Part shown: piece after piece, positions 36,910 to 44,635 of the stretch | How positions within the stretch are numbered: the stretch's first letter is position 1 | Layout of the letters: each line of letters starts with the position of its first letter | Source of the DNA: Halodurantibacterium daqingensis | GTDB lineage: Bacteria > Pseudomonadota > Alphaproteobacteria > Rhodobacterales > Rhodobacteraceae | Direction: 5' to 3' | Assembly (NCBI RefSeq): GCF_042666235.1 | Contig: NZ_JBHTFQ010000010.1 | Coordinates: forward strand, 1-64,000 | Length of the DNA: 64,000 bases | Notes under the pieces: generated by a model | What the model was told of the DNA's origin: nothing | Seen by the model: only the letters and a program-made list of their open reading frames with translations | The model's database searches: none | Program-made: the position numbers and the translations under genes

Positions 36910-37338
36910 TCAGTTCCCATGCTGGTCTTCTCGCCCAGGCTCACTTTGGTCGTTTGAAAACAGCGCAACCTTGTTGCCATACGGGTCGCGAAGGTAGCCG
37001 ACATAAAAGTGCGGGCCATACAACGCCCGGAAGCCAGGCTGCCCCTCGTCGGAGCCGCCTGCGGCCAGCGCAGCGCCATGAAGGACACGGACCTGCTTTT
37101 GCGATAGCGCCTGAAACGCAACCATGACGCCATTTCCTGCCGATGCAGATTGCCCGTCGAAGGGCAACTTGACGTAGAAATCCGGCTGAAGGGGGCGCTG
37201 TCCTGGCTCGACGGGCAAGATGTAGCTCAAGTCCCCATGGTATGTTTCAAGCCTATAGCCAAGTGCTGGGAGGAACGCCGAGTAAAAACGCTCTGCCTTC
37301 GAAATATTGTCGGCTCCAACAGTAACGTATGCGATCAT
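36910..37338 (-). CDS. VOC (glyoxalase/dioxygenase) family protein
   Basis: A 142-aa single-domain VOC protein: MIAYVTVGADNISKAERFY at the N-terminus and GPHFYVGYLRDPYGNKVALF at the C-terminus, the two beta-alpha-beta-beta-beta halves. Members bind a metal and handle small molecules such as methylglyoxal adducts or confer bleomycin-type resistance; the substrate here is unknown. ATG 37338 follows GGAGGGAA. It stands alone among remnants. Confidence 0.85.
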   Translation of the reverse strand: MIAYVTVGADNISKAERFYSAFLPALGYRLETYHGDLSYILPVEPGQRPLQPDFYVKLPFDGQSASAGNGVMVAFQALSQKQVRVLHGAALAAGGSDEGQPGFRALYGPHFYVGYLRDPYGNKVALFSNDQSEPGREDQHGN

Positions 37339-37442
37339 GATGTGGGTTCCCTCCAATAGTCCTTGCGATGACGGCAGGGTTGCCATGCGGTGAAAGATTA
37401 CCCTAGTCGCAAGCAATCGTCAGTGTCCCTGCTCTGCCCCTG

Positions 37443-37693
37443 AGAACCGGATCGTTTAAGCTGGAGTTCTCGGCTTAGCTTTCCTGGCTGGGGAAGGAGC
37501 TGAGAACGATGAAGGCTTCGATATTCACCGAAGCACAGAAGGCGTTCATTCTGAAGCAGGTCGAGAAAGGCACGCCAGTTGCCGAGATCTGCCGCAAGGC
37601 CGGTATCGGGCAGTCAAGCTACTTTGCCTGAAAGAAGAAGTATGGCGACCTGTTGCCTGACGCGATGCGGCGGCTGAAGCGGATCGTGAAGCA
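37443..37693 (+). pseudogene. IS3-family orfA remnant with internal stop
   Basis: From ATG 37509 the translation MKASIFTEAQKAFILKQ and TPVAEICRKAGIGQSSYFA matches an IS3 OrfA, but a TGA replaces the Trp codon of the usual YFNW, and after KKKYGDLLPDAMRRLK the sequence decays. The upstream 65 bp resemble the IS end at 19120-19201. It is a degraded relative of that element in opposite orientation. Confidence 0.85.
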
Positions 37694-38006
37694 GAGGTCC
37701 TGGGCCGATCAACAGCCGAGTGCCGGTCTGGACGACTGATGTTCGACCGATTGACGCGCGTGGTTCCGGAGCTGCAGAGAGCCACTCTCGACAGGGTGAC
37801 AGGGCGGCACCGCAACACCGGAGCCGATGCCTTCCCGGTAATCGGCGCAGGTGAAGGATCGAGATCCCAATCCCTGTCCTCGCCATCCGAAACCACGGGT
37901 GACGAAAAGCCGGCGAAGGGCTGGTTTCAGATCCGCAGCCTGTTGCAAAGGGAGGGTTCAGCGAGACCCCGGCGGCAACAGGGTCGTGCCGCGGGTGCTG
38001 TAGTCG
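37694..38006. other. non-coding stretch between IS remnant and sulfotransferase gene
   Basis: No gene, RNA or repeat recognised. It likely contains decayed flank of the IS3 remnant. Confidence 0.5.
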
Positions 38007-38822
38007 TTAATCGGGAAGTCGTGACAGGGTTCTTTGCCGCCGCGCGGCGACCTCGGACAGGAAGGATGGATGCTCGCGCCGGAAGCGCTCGGCGAACTCT
38101 GCGTTCTTCTGTGTGCCGAGCTTGGCATGTGACAAGGCGCCTGGCGGGTGGTTCAGCGGCGGCAGGCCAAGATGGCCCGTTATCTCGTCCAGTGTTGGCC
38201 CCGGTCCTTGAGTGGTGATCTGTTCGTAACACAGCCGCCTCGGGGCCAGATCATAGGCCTCGAACCAGTCTTCGCAGGCTTCCTCGGCCACGAGGATGTG
38301 CAACAGCCATTGCTTGATCAGCTTGGCGTCATAATCGAAGCCGCGTTCGGCCTCTTGCAGGCGCTGGGCATCGAGGCCCGGCGTATGGGCGACACTGGTC
38401 GTGACCATCTTGGCAAGCGATACCGCCTGCGCGACAATGTCCTTGCGCGTCAGCCAGAAGCTCGTGACATCTGGAAAGAAGCGGTGGAAGCCCTCATAGC
38501 TTCCGAACACCGCATTCATCTGATGGGCGGTAATCTCGACCCCATAGATGCCCCCTGTATTGAAGCGCCGCAGCAGAAGCGCGATGTAGTCTTCCATCGT
38601 TGCGGCGCCGAGGGCCTGGGCGATCCTCGGGATGAAATTCGGGTTGAAGGCTTCATTTGCCGCGCTGAGCTGCCCGGTGCGGGAAATGACCTCGGTCAGC
38701 CAGGAACTGCCGGACCGGGGCGTGAAGTGGATGACATAGGTCCTGGTCGCGGCGGGTTGGCGCATCAGCTGCGCCTTCCGGTTTTCGTCGACCGTCACAT
38801 CGTGAAAGAAACGGGCGGTCAC
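38007..38822 (-). CDS. Stf0-type sulfotransferase family protein
   Basis: A 271-aa protein. TPRSGSSWLTEVI near the N-terminus is the 5'-phosphosulfate-binding loop of PAPS-dependent sulfotransferases, and FWLTRKDIVAQAVSLAKM is the 3'-phosphate region (R..D...A.S). Stf0 members sulfate glycolipids or other small acceptors; the acceptor here is unknown. The start is taken as GTG 38822 with GAGGA upstream; an ATG 21 codons later is possible. The gene lies downstream of recR on the same strand with a 112-bp gap. Confidence 0.75.
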   Translation of the reverse strand: MTARFFHDVTVDENRKAQLMRQPAATRTYVIHFTPRSGSSWLTEVISRTGQLSAANEAFNPNFIPRIAQALGAATMEDYIALLLRRFNTGGIYGVEITAHQMNAVFGSYEGFHRFFPDVTSFWLTRKDIVAQAVSLAKMVTTSVAHTPGLDAQRLQEAERGFDYDAKLIKQWLLHILVAEEACEDWFEAYDLAPRRLCYEQITTQGPGPTLDEITGHLGLPPLNHPPGALSHAKLGTQKNAEFAERFRREHPSFLSEVAARRQRTLSRLPD

Positions 38823-38934
38823 CCTGCAAGTCCTCGGTCGATGATTGTCTGCACGTCGCCTTGCCTCGTGATCCTGCCCATCCTGGGGGCAGGGGCAGAA
38901 ACTAGGCCCGGCAGAAAGGATGGTCAACCCGAGG

Positions 38935-39534
38935 CTAGAACCGGCGTCGGGCGCGAAGTGCGGCTGTGATCGTTCCGTCGTCCAGATAATCAAGCTCGCC
39001 GCCGATGGGCACACCCTGGGCAAGCGAGGTGAGCGTCGCGCCGGTGCCTGCGAGTGCCTCGGCAATGTAATGCGCAGTGGTCTGGCCATCGACCGTCGCA
39101 TTCAGGGCAAGGATGACCTCGGTTATGCCCTCCTCACGCACCCTGCGCAGAAGCTGGGGGATCCGCAACTCATCCGGTCCGATCGCGTCCAGTGCTGACA
39201 GTGTTCCGCCCAGAACGTGATAGCGCCCGCGAAATCCCCCCGCTCGCTCCATCGCCCACAGGTCGGCCACATCCTCGACCACGCACAGTTCGCCCGTGGC
39301 ACGTTCCGGGTTGCTGCAGATGGGGCAGATTTCAGAGGTGGAGACATTGCCGCAGGCCAGGCAGTCCCGCGCAGTTTCCGCCACAAGACGCAGCGCATCG
39401 GCCAAGGGCAACATCAGTGCCCCGCGTTTGCGCAGAAGGTGCAGCACCGCGCGCCGGGCCGACCGGGGACCAAGCCCCGGCAGCCGCGCCAGCGTCTCGA
39501 TGAGCGCCTCGATCTCGCGCGGAGAATCGGACAC
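38935..39534 (-). CDS. recR: recombination mediator RecR
   Basis: A 199-aa protein with the helix-hairpin-helix (LARLPGLGPRSARRAVLHLL), a CxxC zinc motif (CLACGNVSTSEICPICSN) and the Toprim domain (LCVVEDVADLWAMER). RecR with RecF or RecO loads RecA at gaps. The start is GTG 39534, one base after the ybaB stop, so it belongs to a dnaX-ybaB-recR operon. Confidence 0.97.
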   Translation of the reverse strand: MSDSPREIEALIETLARLPGLGPRSARRAVLHLLRKRGALMLPLADALRLVAETARDCLACGNVSTSEICPICSNPERATGELCVVEDVADLWAMERAGGFRGRYHVLGGTLSALDAIGPDELRIPQLLRRVREEGITEVILALNATVDGQTTAHYIAEALAGTGATLTSLAQGVPIGGELDYLDDGTITAALRARRRF

Positions 39535-39535
39535 G

Positions 39536-39880
39536 TCAGAACGGCAGGTTCATGCCGGGTGGCAGGCCGAGCCCTTCGGACAGTTGGCGCATTTCCTGCT
39601 GGGCGCGCTCGGTCGCCTTGGCCTGGGCATCCTTGACTGCGGCGAGGATCAGGTCCTCGACCACCTCCTTGTCATCAGCGTTGAAGATCGACGGATCAAT
39701 GGACAGGCCGGTCAGCTCACCCTTGGCGGTGGCCATCGCCTTGACAAGGCCCGCGCCGCTTTCACCGGTGACGGTGATCTTCGCCAGATCATCCTGAAGC
39801 GCGGCCATCTTGCCCTGCATGTCCTGCGCGGCCTTCATCATCTTGGCCATGTCGCCAAGTCCACCCAATCCCTTGATCAT
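39536..39880 (-). CDS. ybaB: YbaB/EbfC nucleoid-associated protein
   Basis: A 114-aa protein: MIKGLGGLGDMAKMMKAAQD, a central beta tweezer with ITVTGESGAGLVKA, and a helical end. It binds DNA as a dimer and normally lies between dnaX and recR, as here. The ATG follows the dnaX stop by 4 bp; the longer open frame upstream is antisense to nothing real but in-frame shadow of dnaX. Confidence 0.96.
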   Translation of the reverse strand: MIKGLGGLGDMAKMMKAAQDMQGKMAALQDDLAKITVTGESGAGLVKAMATAKGELTGLSIDPSIFNADDKEVVEDLILAAVKDAQAKATERAQQEMRQLSEGLGLPPGMNLPF

Positions 39881-39884
39881 CTTG

Positions 39885-41627
39885 CTACTCCTGTTCGAAA
39901 GGGTCCCATTCGTCCTCGACTTCGGGCAGGGCCTCGGTGGCGGCCTGCGCGGCCCGCGCGTCGGGGGTGCGGATATCGGTGATGCGGGCCTGCGGGAAGG
40001 CCTGAAGCACGGCCTGAACCAGCGGGTGCTGGCGGGCCTCGGCTTCCATGGCAAGTCGCTCGGCATCGCGGCTTTCGGCGATGGTCGCCCCGCCCCCTTC
40101 GTTCACAAGCGTGATGGCCCAGCGGTGCTGTGTCAGCGACTGCAGCCGCTGCGCAAGCCGGGCGGCCAGATCGGGCGGTGCCTCGGCCGTGGGCTGGAAC
40201 TCGATCCGGCCGGGGCTGTAGCGCGCAAGGCGCAGGTGGGTTTCGACCTCGACCAACAGCTTCATGTCGCGGCTGTCACGGATCAGGGCGACGACATGTT
40301 CGAAGCTCGGATAACCGGCAAGTCCGGCCTGCGGGGCGAGCGCGCGGGCCGTGGCAGCCCCGTGCATCGTGGCGCCGCGACCGACGGCCGGTCCGCCGCC
40401 GCCCATGGGGGCCTGTGGTGCTGGGGGCTGCGCGCCGCCGCCGCCCCCAGACGGCGGGGGCGGCAGAGTCTGCAGCCTGCGGACCAGTTCCTCGGGCGAA
40501 GGCAGTTCGGCGACGTGGGTCAGGCGGATGATCGCCATCTCGGCGGCCATCATGGCGTTCGGCGCCTGCGCGACCTCTTCCAGCGCCTTGAGCAGCATCT
40601 GCCACATCCGGGTCAGAACCCGCATCGGCAGCGCCTCGGCCATCTTGAGGCCGCGGCTGCGTTCGTCCGGCGGAACTGTAGGATCTTCCGCTGCCTGCGG
40701 CGTGATCTTGATGACGCTGATCCAGTGCGTGACCTCGGCCAGATCGCGCAAGACGGCCATCGGATCGGCGCCGTCGGCATATTGTGCAGAAAGCTCGGCC
40801 AGCGCCTCGGCGGCCGCGCCCTGCATGATGAGGTCGAAAAGATCAAGCACGCGGCCACGATCTGCCAACCCCAGCATGGCGCGCACCTGATCGGCGGTGG
40901 TTTCGCCCGCGCCATGGGCAATCGCCTGATCCATCAGGCTCATGGCATCGCGGACGGATCCTTCGGCGGCGCGGGTGATCAGCGCCAGCGCATCGGGCGC
41001 GATCTGCGCGCCCTCCAGCCCGGCCACGCGCGCCAGATGGGCCATCATCACCTCGGGCTCGATCCGGCGCAGATCGAAGCGCTGGCAACGCGACAGAACG
41101 GTGACGGGCACCTTGCGGATTTCGGTCGTGGCGAAGATGAACTTCACATGCGCCGGCGGTTCTTCAAGCGTCTTGAGCAGCGCGTTGAACGCGTTGTTCG
41201 ACAGCATGTGAACTTCGTCGATGATGTAGATCTTGTAGCGCGCGCTGGCCGCCCGGTAATGCACCGAATCGATGATCTCGCGGATGTCGCCGACCCCGGT
41301 GCGCGAGGCGGCGTCCATCTCCATCACATCCACATGCCGCCCGTCGGTGATCGCCCGGCAATGTTCGCAGGTGCCGCATGGTTCGGTCGTGGGGGCGCCG
41401 GTGCCGTCGGGGCCGATGCAGTTCAGGCCCTTGGCGATGATCCGTGCGGTGGTGGTCTTGCCGACGCCCCGCACGCCGGTCATCACGAAGGCATGGGCGA
41501 TCCGGTCGGCGGCAAAGGCGTTCTTCAGCGTGCGCACCATCGCTTCCTGGCCGATCAGATCGGCAAAGGTGGCGGGGCGGTACTTGCGGGCAAGAACCTG
41601 ATAGGCGGCAGCGTCTGACATGGGCAC
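39885..41627 (-). CDS. dnaX: DNA polymerase III subunit tau (and gamma)
   Basis: A 580-aa clamp-loader ATPase. Near the N-terminus: AYQVLARKYRPATFADLIGQ, Walker A GVRGVGKTTTARI, a zinc module with CGTCEHC, Walker B IIDEVHML, and the sensor FATTEIRKVPVTVLSRCQRFDLRR. The Gly/Pro-rich linker (near 385-410) leads to the tau C-terminal domain that contacts the polymerase. The 4.5S RNA gene is just upstream, a conserved neighbour. Confidence 0.97.
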   Translation of the reverse strand: MPMSDAAAYQVLARKYRPATFADLIGQEAMVRTLKNAFAADRIAHAFVMTGVRGVGKTTTARIIAKGLNCIGPDGTGAPTTEPCGTCEHCRAITDGRHVDVMEMDAASRTGVGDIREIIDSVHYRAASARYKIYIIDEVHMLSNNAFNALLKTLEEPPAHVKFIFATTEIRKVPVTVLSRCQRFDLRRIEPEVMMAHLARVAGLEGAQIAPDALALITRAAEGSVRDAMSLMDQAIAHGAGETTADQVRAMLGLADRGRVLDLFDLIMQGAAAEALAELSAQYADGADPMAVLRDLAEVTHWISVIKITPQAAEDPTVPPDERSRGLKMAEALPMRVLTRMWQMLLKALEEVAQAPNAMMAAEMAIIRLTHVAELPSPEELVRRLQTLPPPPSGGGGGAQPPAPQAPMGGGGPAVGRGATMHGAATARALAPQAGLAGYPSFEHVVALIRDSRDMKLLVEVETHLRLARYSPGRIEFQPTAEAPPDLAARLAQRLQSLTQHRWAITLVNEGGGATIAESRDAERLAMEAEARQHPLVQAVLQAFPQARITDIRTPDARAAQAATEALPEVEDEWDPFEQE

Positions 41628-41690
41628 CCTTTTCGTCTCGGCCCCAAGCTAATGCGGGGCGGACGGAATTGCCAGCGGGTTCGGGAATGG

Positions 41691-41790
41691 GGTGAGAGGC
41701 TGGACAACGACCCAAGCGGGGCTCGTTACGGCTGCTTCCTTCCGGACCTGACCGGGTTGGCGAGGCGCCTGCCCGCGCCAACCTCTCACC
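41691..41790 (-). ncRNA. ffs: signal recognition particle RNA (4.5S, small bacterial type)
   Basis: The ends GGTGAGAGG and CCTCTCACC pair, and the apical domain carries CAGGTCCGGAAGGAAGCAGCC, the SRP helix 8 with the GGAA tetraloop and the Ffh-binding internal loops. Length is 100 nt. It guides co-translational membrane targeting with Ffh. Confidence 0.95.
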
Positions 41791-41825
41791 GCCCATATAG
41801 ACGCCCGGGCCGGGCTTCGCAAGGG

Positions 41826-42596
41826 TCAGGTCGGGCTGCGTTCGGCCCAGCCGGCAAAGATCTTCTCCAGCAGCACCACGCCATAATACAGCACGATCCC
41901 GAGGAAGGCCAAGGCGATCAGCACGGCGAACATCAGCGGGTAGTCGGCGCTGATCCGGCCGCTGTCGAACAGATGTCCCAGACCCCGGCCATGGGGTTCG
42001 ACGATTTCCATCAGGTTGGTGCCGATGAAGGCAAGCGTGACCGCGACTTTCAGCGCGCCAAAGAACTCGGGCAGGGTCTTGGGCAGGGCGATCTTCCAGA
42101 AGATCGTGAATCGTGATGCGCCCAGCGACCGCAGAATGTCGCGGTATTCCGGCTCCAGCGTCGAAAGCCCGATGGCCACCGAGACCGAGATGGGAAAGAA
42201 CGAAATCAGAAACGCGATCAGCACCGTGTTGAAGTCATGCTGCCCGACGAACATCAGCGCGATCACGGGAACCACCGTGGCCTTGGGAATGGCGTTGAAG
42301 CCGACCAGAAGCGGATAAAGGGCATCGCGCATGGTGCGCGAGAAGCCCATGATCATGCCAAAGGCGGTTCCCACCACCACGGCAAGACCAAGGCCCACCA
42401 TCGTGCGCCACAGCGTCTGCCAGCCGTATTCCAGGAACATGTGCCGGAAGCGCCAGAAAGCGGGCCAGACATCGGAAGGGGCGGCCATCTTGTAGCGGGG
42501 CCATTGCATGAACCAGACCAGCCATTCCCACGCGAGAAGGAAGATCAGGATCGCGGCAAGCGGCACGGCGACCTTGCGCCAGTTGCGGGCAATCAT
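41826..42596 (-). CDS. ABC transporter permease (SsuC/TauC/ThiX-like)
   Basis: A 256-aa permease with about six hydrophobic segments and the BPD_transp_1 EAA loop (YRDILRSLGASRFTIFWKIALPKTLPEFFGALK). Family members import taurine, sulfonates, nitrate or thiamine pyrimidines. ATG 42596 overlaps the stop of the ATPase gene (ATGA). It is the third gene of an SBP-ATPase-permease operon. Confidence 0.92.
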   Translation of the reverse strand: MIARNWRKVAVPLAAILIFLLAWEWLVWFMQWPRYKMAAPSDVWPAFWRFRHMFLEYGWQTLWRTMVGLGLAVVVGTAFGMIMGFSRTMRDALYPLLVGFNAIPKATVVPVIALMFVGQHDFNTVLIAFLISFFPISVSVAIGLSTLEPEYRDILRSLGASRFTIFWKIALPKTLPEFFGALKVAVTLAFIGTNLMEIVEPHGRGLGHLFDSGRISADYPLMFAVLIALAFLGIVLYYGVVLLEKIFAGWAERSPT

Positions 42597-43420
42597 CGCG
42601 CGTCCTCCTGCGCTGCCGTCCTGACGGGCGCGCGGCCCTGGGCGATCTCGATCTGGTCGCGCAGCGTCGCAAGCCATTCCACCGATTGCGCAGAGTAGAG
42701 CATGCCGAGCGGGCGTGGCCCGGGCAGGGGAATGTCCAGCCGGTACTGCGCCCGCGCCGGGCGCCCCGACAGAACCAGAACCTGATCGGCAAGATAGACG
42801 CTTTCCCGAAGGTCATGGGTGATGAGCAGCGCCGTGAAGGGTTCTTCCGCGCGCAGCTTGTGCATCAGCTGCCACAGATCCTCACGGGTAAAGGCATCAA
42901 GCGCCCCGAACGGTTCGTCCATGATCAGGATCTCGGGCTTGTGCACGATGGCGCGGCACAGGGACGCCCGCTGGCGCATCCCGCCGGAGAGTTCGGACGG
43001 ACGCTTGTCCTCGAACCCCTCAAGCCCGACCAGCGCAAGCAGGTCCCGCGCGCGCGCTTCCTTCTGCGCGCGCGGCATCCGCGGCGCCACGATCTCCAGC
43101 GGCAGGATCACGTTCTGCAGGATGGTGCGCCATTCAAGAAGCACCGGGTTCTGAAAGGCCATGCCCACGGTCGCGCGCGGCGATTTCACCAGTTCGCCAT
43201 GCAGCCAGACCTCGCCGCTGTCGGGGCGCATCAGCCCCGCGATCAGCCGGGTCAGCGTGGACTTGCCACACCCCGAGGGCCCGACCACGGCGCAGAACGT
43301 GCCCTCGGCGATCGAGACATTCAGATCGTCCAGAACCGGAAGTGGCCCTGCGGCGGTGGCGTAGGCGTGAGTAACGCCTTTTATTTCAATGAGATTGGTC
43401 ATGAGGTCTTTCACAAGCAT
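42593..43420 (-). CDS. ABC transporter ATP-binding protein (nitrate/taurine/pyrimidine-type)
   Basis: A 275-aa ATPase with Walker A GPSGCGKST, signature LSGGMRQRAS, Walker B ILIMDEPFGALD and the switch His in ITHDL. It is the SsuB/TauB/ThiZ type. ATG 43420 has GGGAGGGGG before it; ATG 43402 is an alternative. It is coupled to the permease gene and 42 bp downstream of the SBP gene. Confidence 0.94.
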   Translation of the reverse strand: MLVKDLMTNLIEIKGVTHAYATAAGPLPVLDDLNVSIAEGTFCAVVGPSGCGKSTLTRLIAGLMRPDSGEVWLHGELVKSPRATVGMAFQNPVLLEWRTILQNVILPLEIVAPRMPRAQKEARARDLLALVGLEGFEDKRPSELSGGMRQRASLCRAIVHKPEILIMDEPFGALDAFTREDLWQLMHKLRAEEPFTALLITHDLRESVYLADQVLVLSGRPARAQYRLDIPLPGPRPLGMLYSAQSVEWLATLRDQIEIAQGRAPVRTAAQEDAR

Positions 43421-43462
43421 GCCCCCTCCCGGTGGCCGGGAAGGGGCGGGGCGGACGGGCGC

Positions 43463-44473
43463 TTATTCGAAGCTCAGGCTACCGTCGTCGGGCAGATAGG
43501 CGTCGGTGAAATACAGGCTCGCCTCGGGTTCGTTCTGGAACTCGTAGGTTTCACGGATCTGCTCGATCGAGCGGGCGAAACGGTCGCTGTCGATGTTGCC
43601 AAGCCCGTTCTCGCGCACCCAGTCGGTGATGATGTTCTGATCCAGTGCCATCTGCAGCCGCTCCAGCTCCAGTTCTGTATCGGCGGCGGGGTTGCGTTCG
43701 ACCAGCATCGCGATGCCGGCTTCTGGATCGGCCACCACATCCTTCAGGCCGCGTGCAACCGCGCGCAGGAAGCCGGTCACGGCTTGCGGGTTGGCCTCGG
43801 CAAAGTCAGTGTTGACGATGATCGCATTGCCGTAAAGCTCAAGCCCGTGGTCGGCCATCAGGATGACCGACAGATCATCGGCGGGCACGCCAAGCCGGGT
43901 CAGGTTCAGGAACGAGGTGAAGGAGAACCCTGTGATAGCATCGACACGGTTTTCCGCCAGCATCGGTTCGCGGGTCGGGAAGCCGACCGGCTCGATCGTG
44001 ATGTTGTCGACGTTGATCCCGTTTGCGCTGGCAAAAGCCGGGAACTGCGCCCATGCGCCGTCGGGCGGCGGCGCGCCAAGGATCTTGCCTTCCAGATCCT
44101 CCGGTCCTTCGACGCCGCGGCTGATCCGGCCCACGATTGCGAAGGCGGGCTTGTCATACATCATCATGACGGCCGTGACGGGTGCGCCCGGGTTCTGGTC
44201 AAGGAACTTGATGAGGCTTGCCATATCGGCAAAGCCCACCGGATAGGCGCCAGTCGCAACTTTGGGGATCGCGTCCAGGCTACCTTGGCCGGCGGTGATC
44301 TCGACCTCGATGCCTTCCGCCGCGAAATGGCCGTTGTCGATCGCGGCGAAATAGGGCGCAGCGGGGCCCTCGAACCGCCAGTCGAGCGTGAAGGGCATTG
44401 AAACGGTCTGGGCGTAGGCCGGAGCGCCAAGGGCAAGCGCCGCAAGCGCGACAGTGAAAGTGCGGTGCAACAC
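43463..44473 (-). CDS. NMT1/THI5-like periplasmic substrate-binding protein
   Basis: A 336-aa protein with a signal peptide (LHRTFTVALAALALGAPAYA, cleavage near AYA-QT) and the NMT1/THI5 fold: FTLDWRFEGPAAPYFAAIDN and GADMAS-like VGFADMASLIKFL. Relatives bind taurine, nitrate or thiamine pyrimidine precursors. The substrate cannot be decided. The start is GTG 44473 with AAGGAGG eight bases upstream. It begins the ABC operon. Confidence 0.9.
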   Translation of the reverse strand: MLHRTFTVALAALALGAPAYAQTVSMPFTLDWRFEGPAAPYFAAIDNGHFAAEGIEVEITAGQGSLDAIPKVATGAYPVGFADMASLIKFLDQNPGAPVTAVMMMYDKPAFAIVGRISRGVEGPEDLEGKILGAPPPDGAWAQFPAFASANGINVDNITIEPVGFPTREPMLAENRVDAITGFSFTSFLNLTRLGVPADDLSVILMADHGLELYGNAIIVNTDFAEANPQAVTGFLRAVARGLKDVVADPEAGIAMLVERNPAADTELELERLQMALDQNIITDWVRENGLGNIDSDRFARSIEQIRETYEFQNEPEASLYFTDAYLPDDGSLSFE

Positions 44474-44560
44474 GGAAAGTGCCTCCTTCTTGATACAGGC
44501 GGACCCTGCTTCAGCCTGGGTATTTCAGGGAGAGGATTAACGCGATTCTCGCCGCGTGAT
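44474..44560 (-). promoter_or_regulatory. possible degenerate TPP-riboswitch-like leader
   Basis: Read on the minus strand, the leader contains CCTGAAATACCC followed by a segment like TGAA...GGGTC...GTATCAAG and then the Shine-Dalgarno AAGGAGG. This faintly resembles the CUGAGA/ACCC and UGAACCUGAUC parts of THI elements, but the second core is poorly conserved. Kept as a weak candidate because the SBP is of the THI5 family. Confidence 0.25.
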
Positions 44561-44635
44561 GACATCTCGCCGCAGGCTGATGCTTATTACTCAAGCATGC
44601 TGTGCATGAAAGCTCAGAAAGCAGGCATTCAAGAG

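Noticed and set aside
39810..41618. A 602-aa open frame on the + strand
   Set aside because: It is antisense to dnaX, which has full domain support; GC-rich shadow frame.
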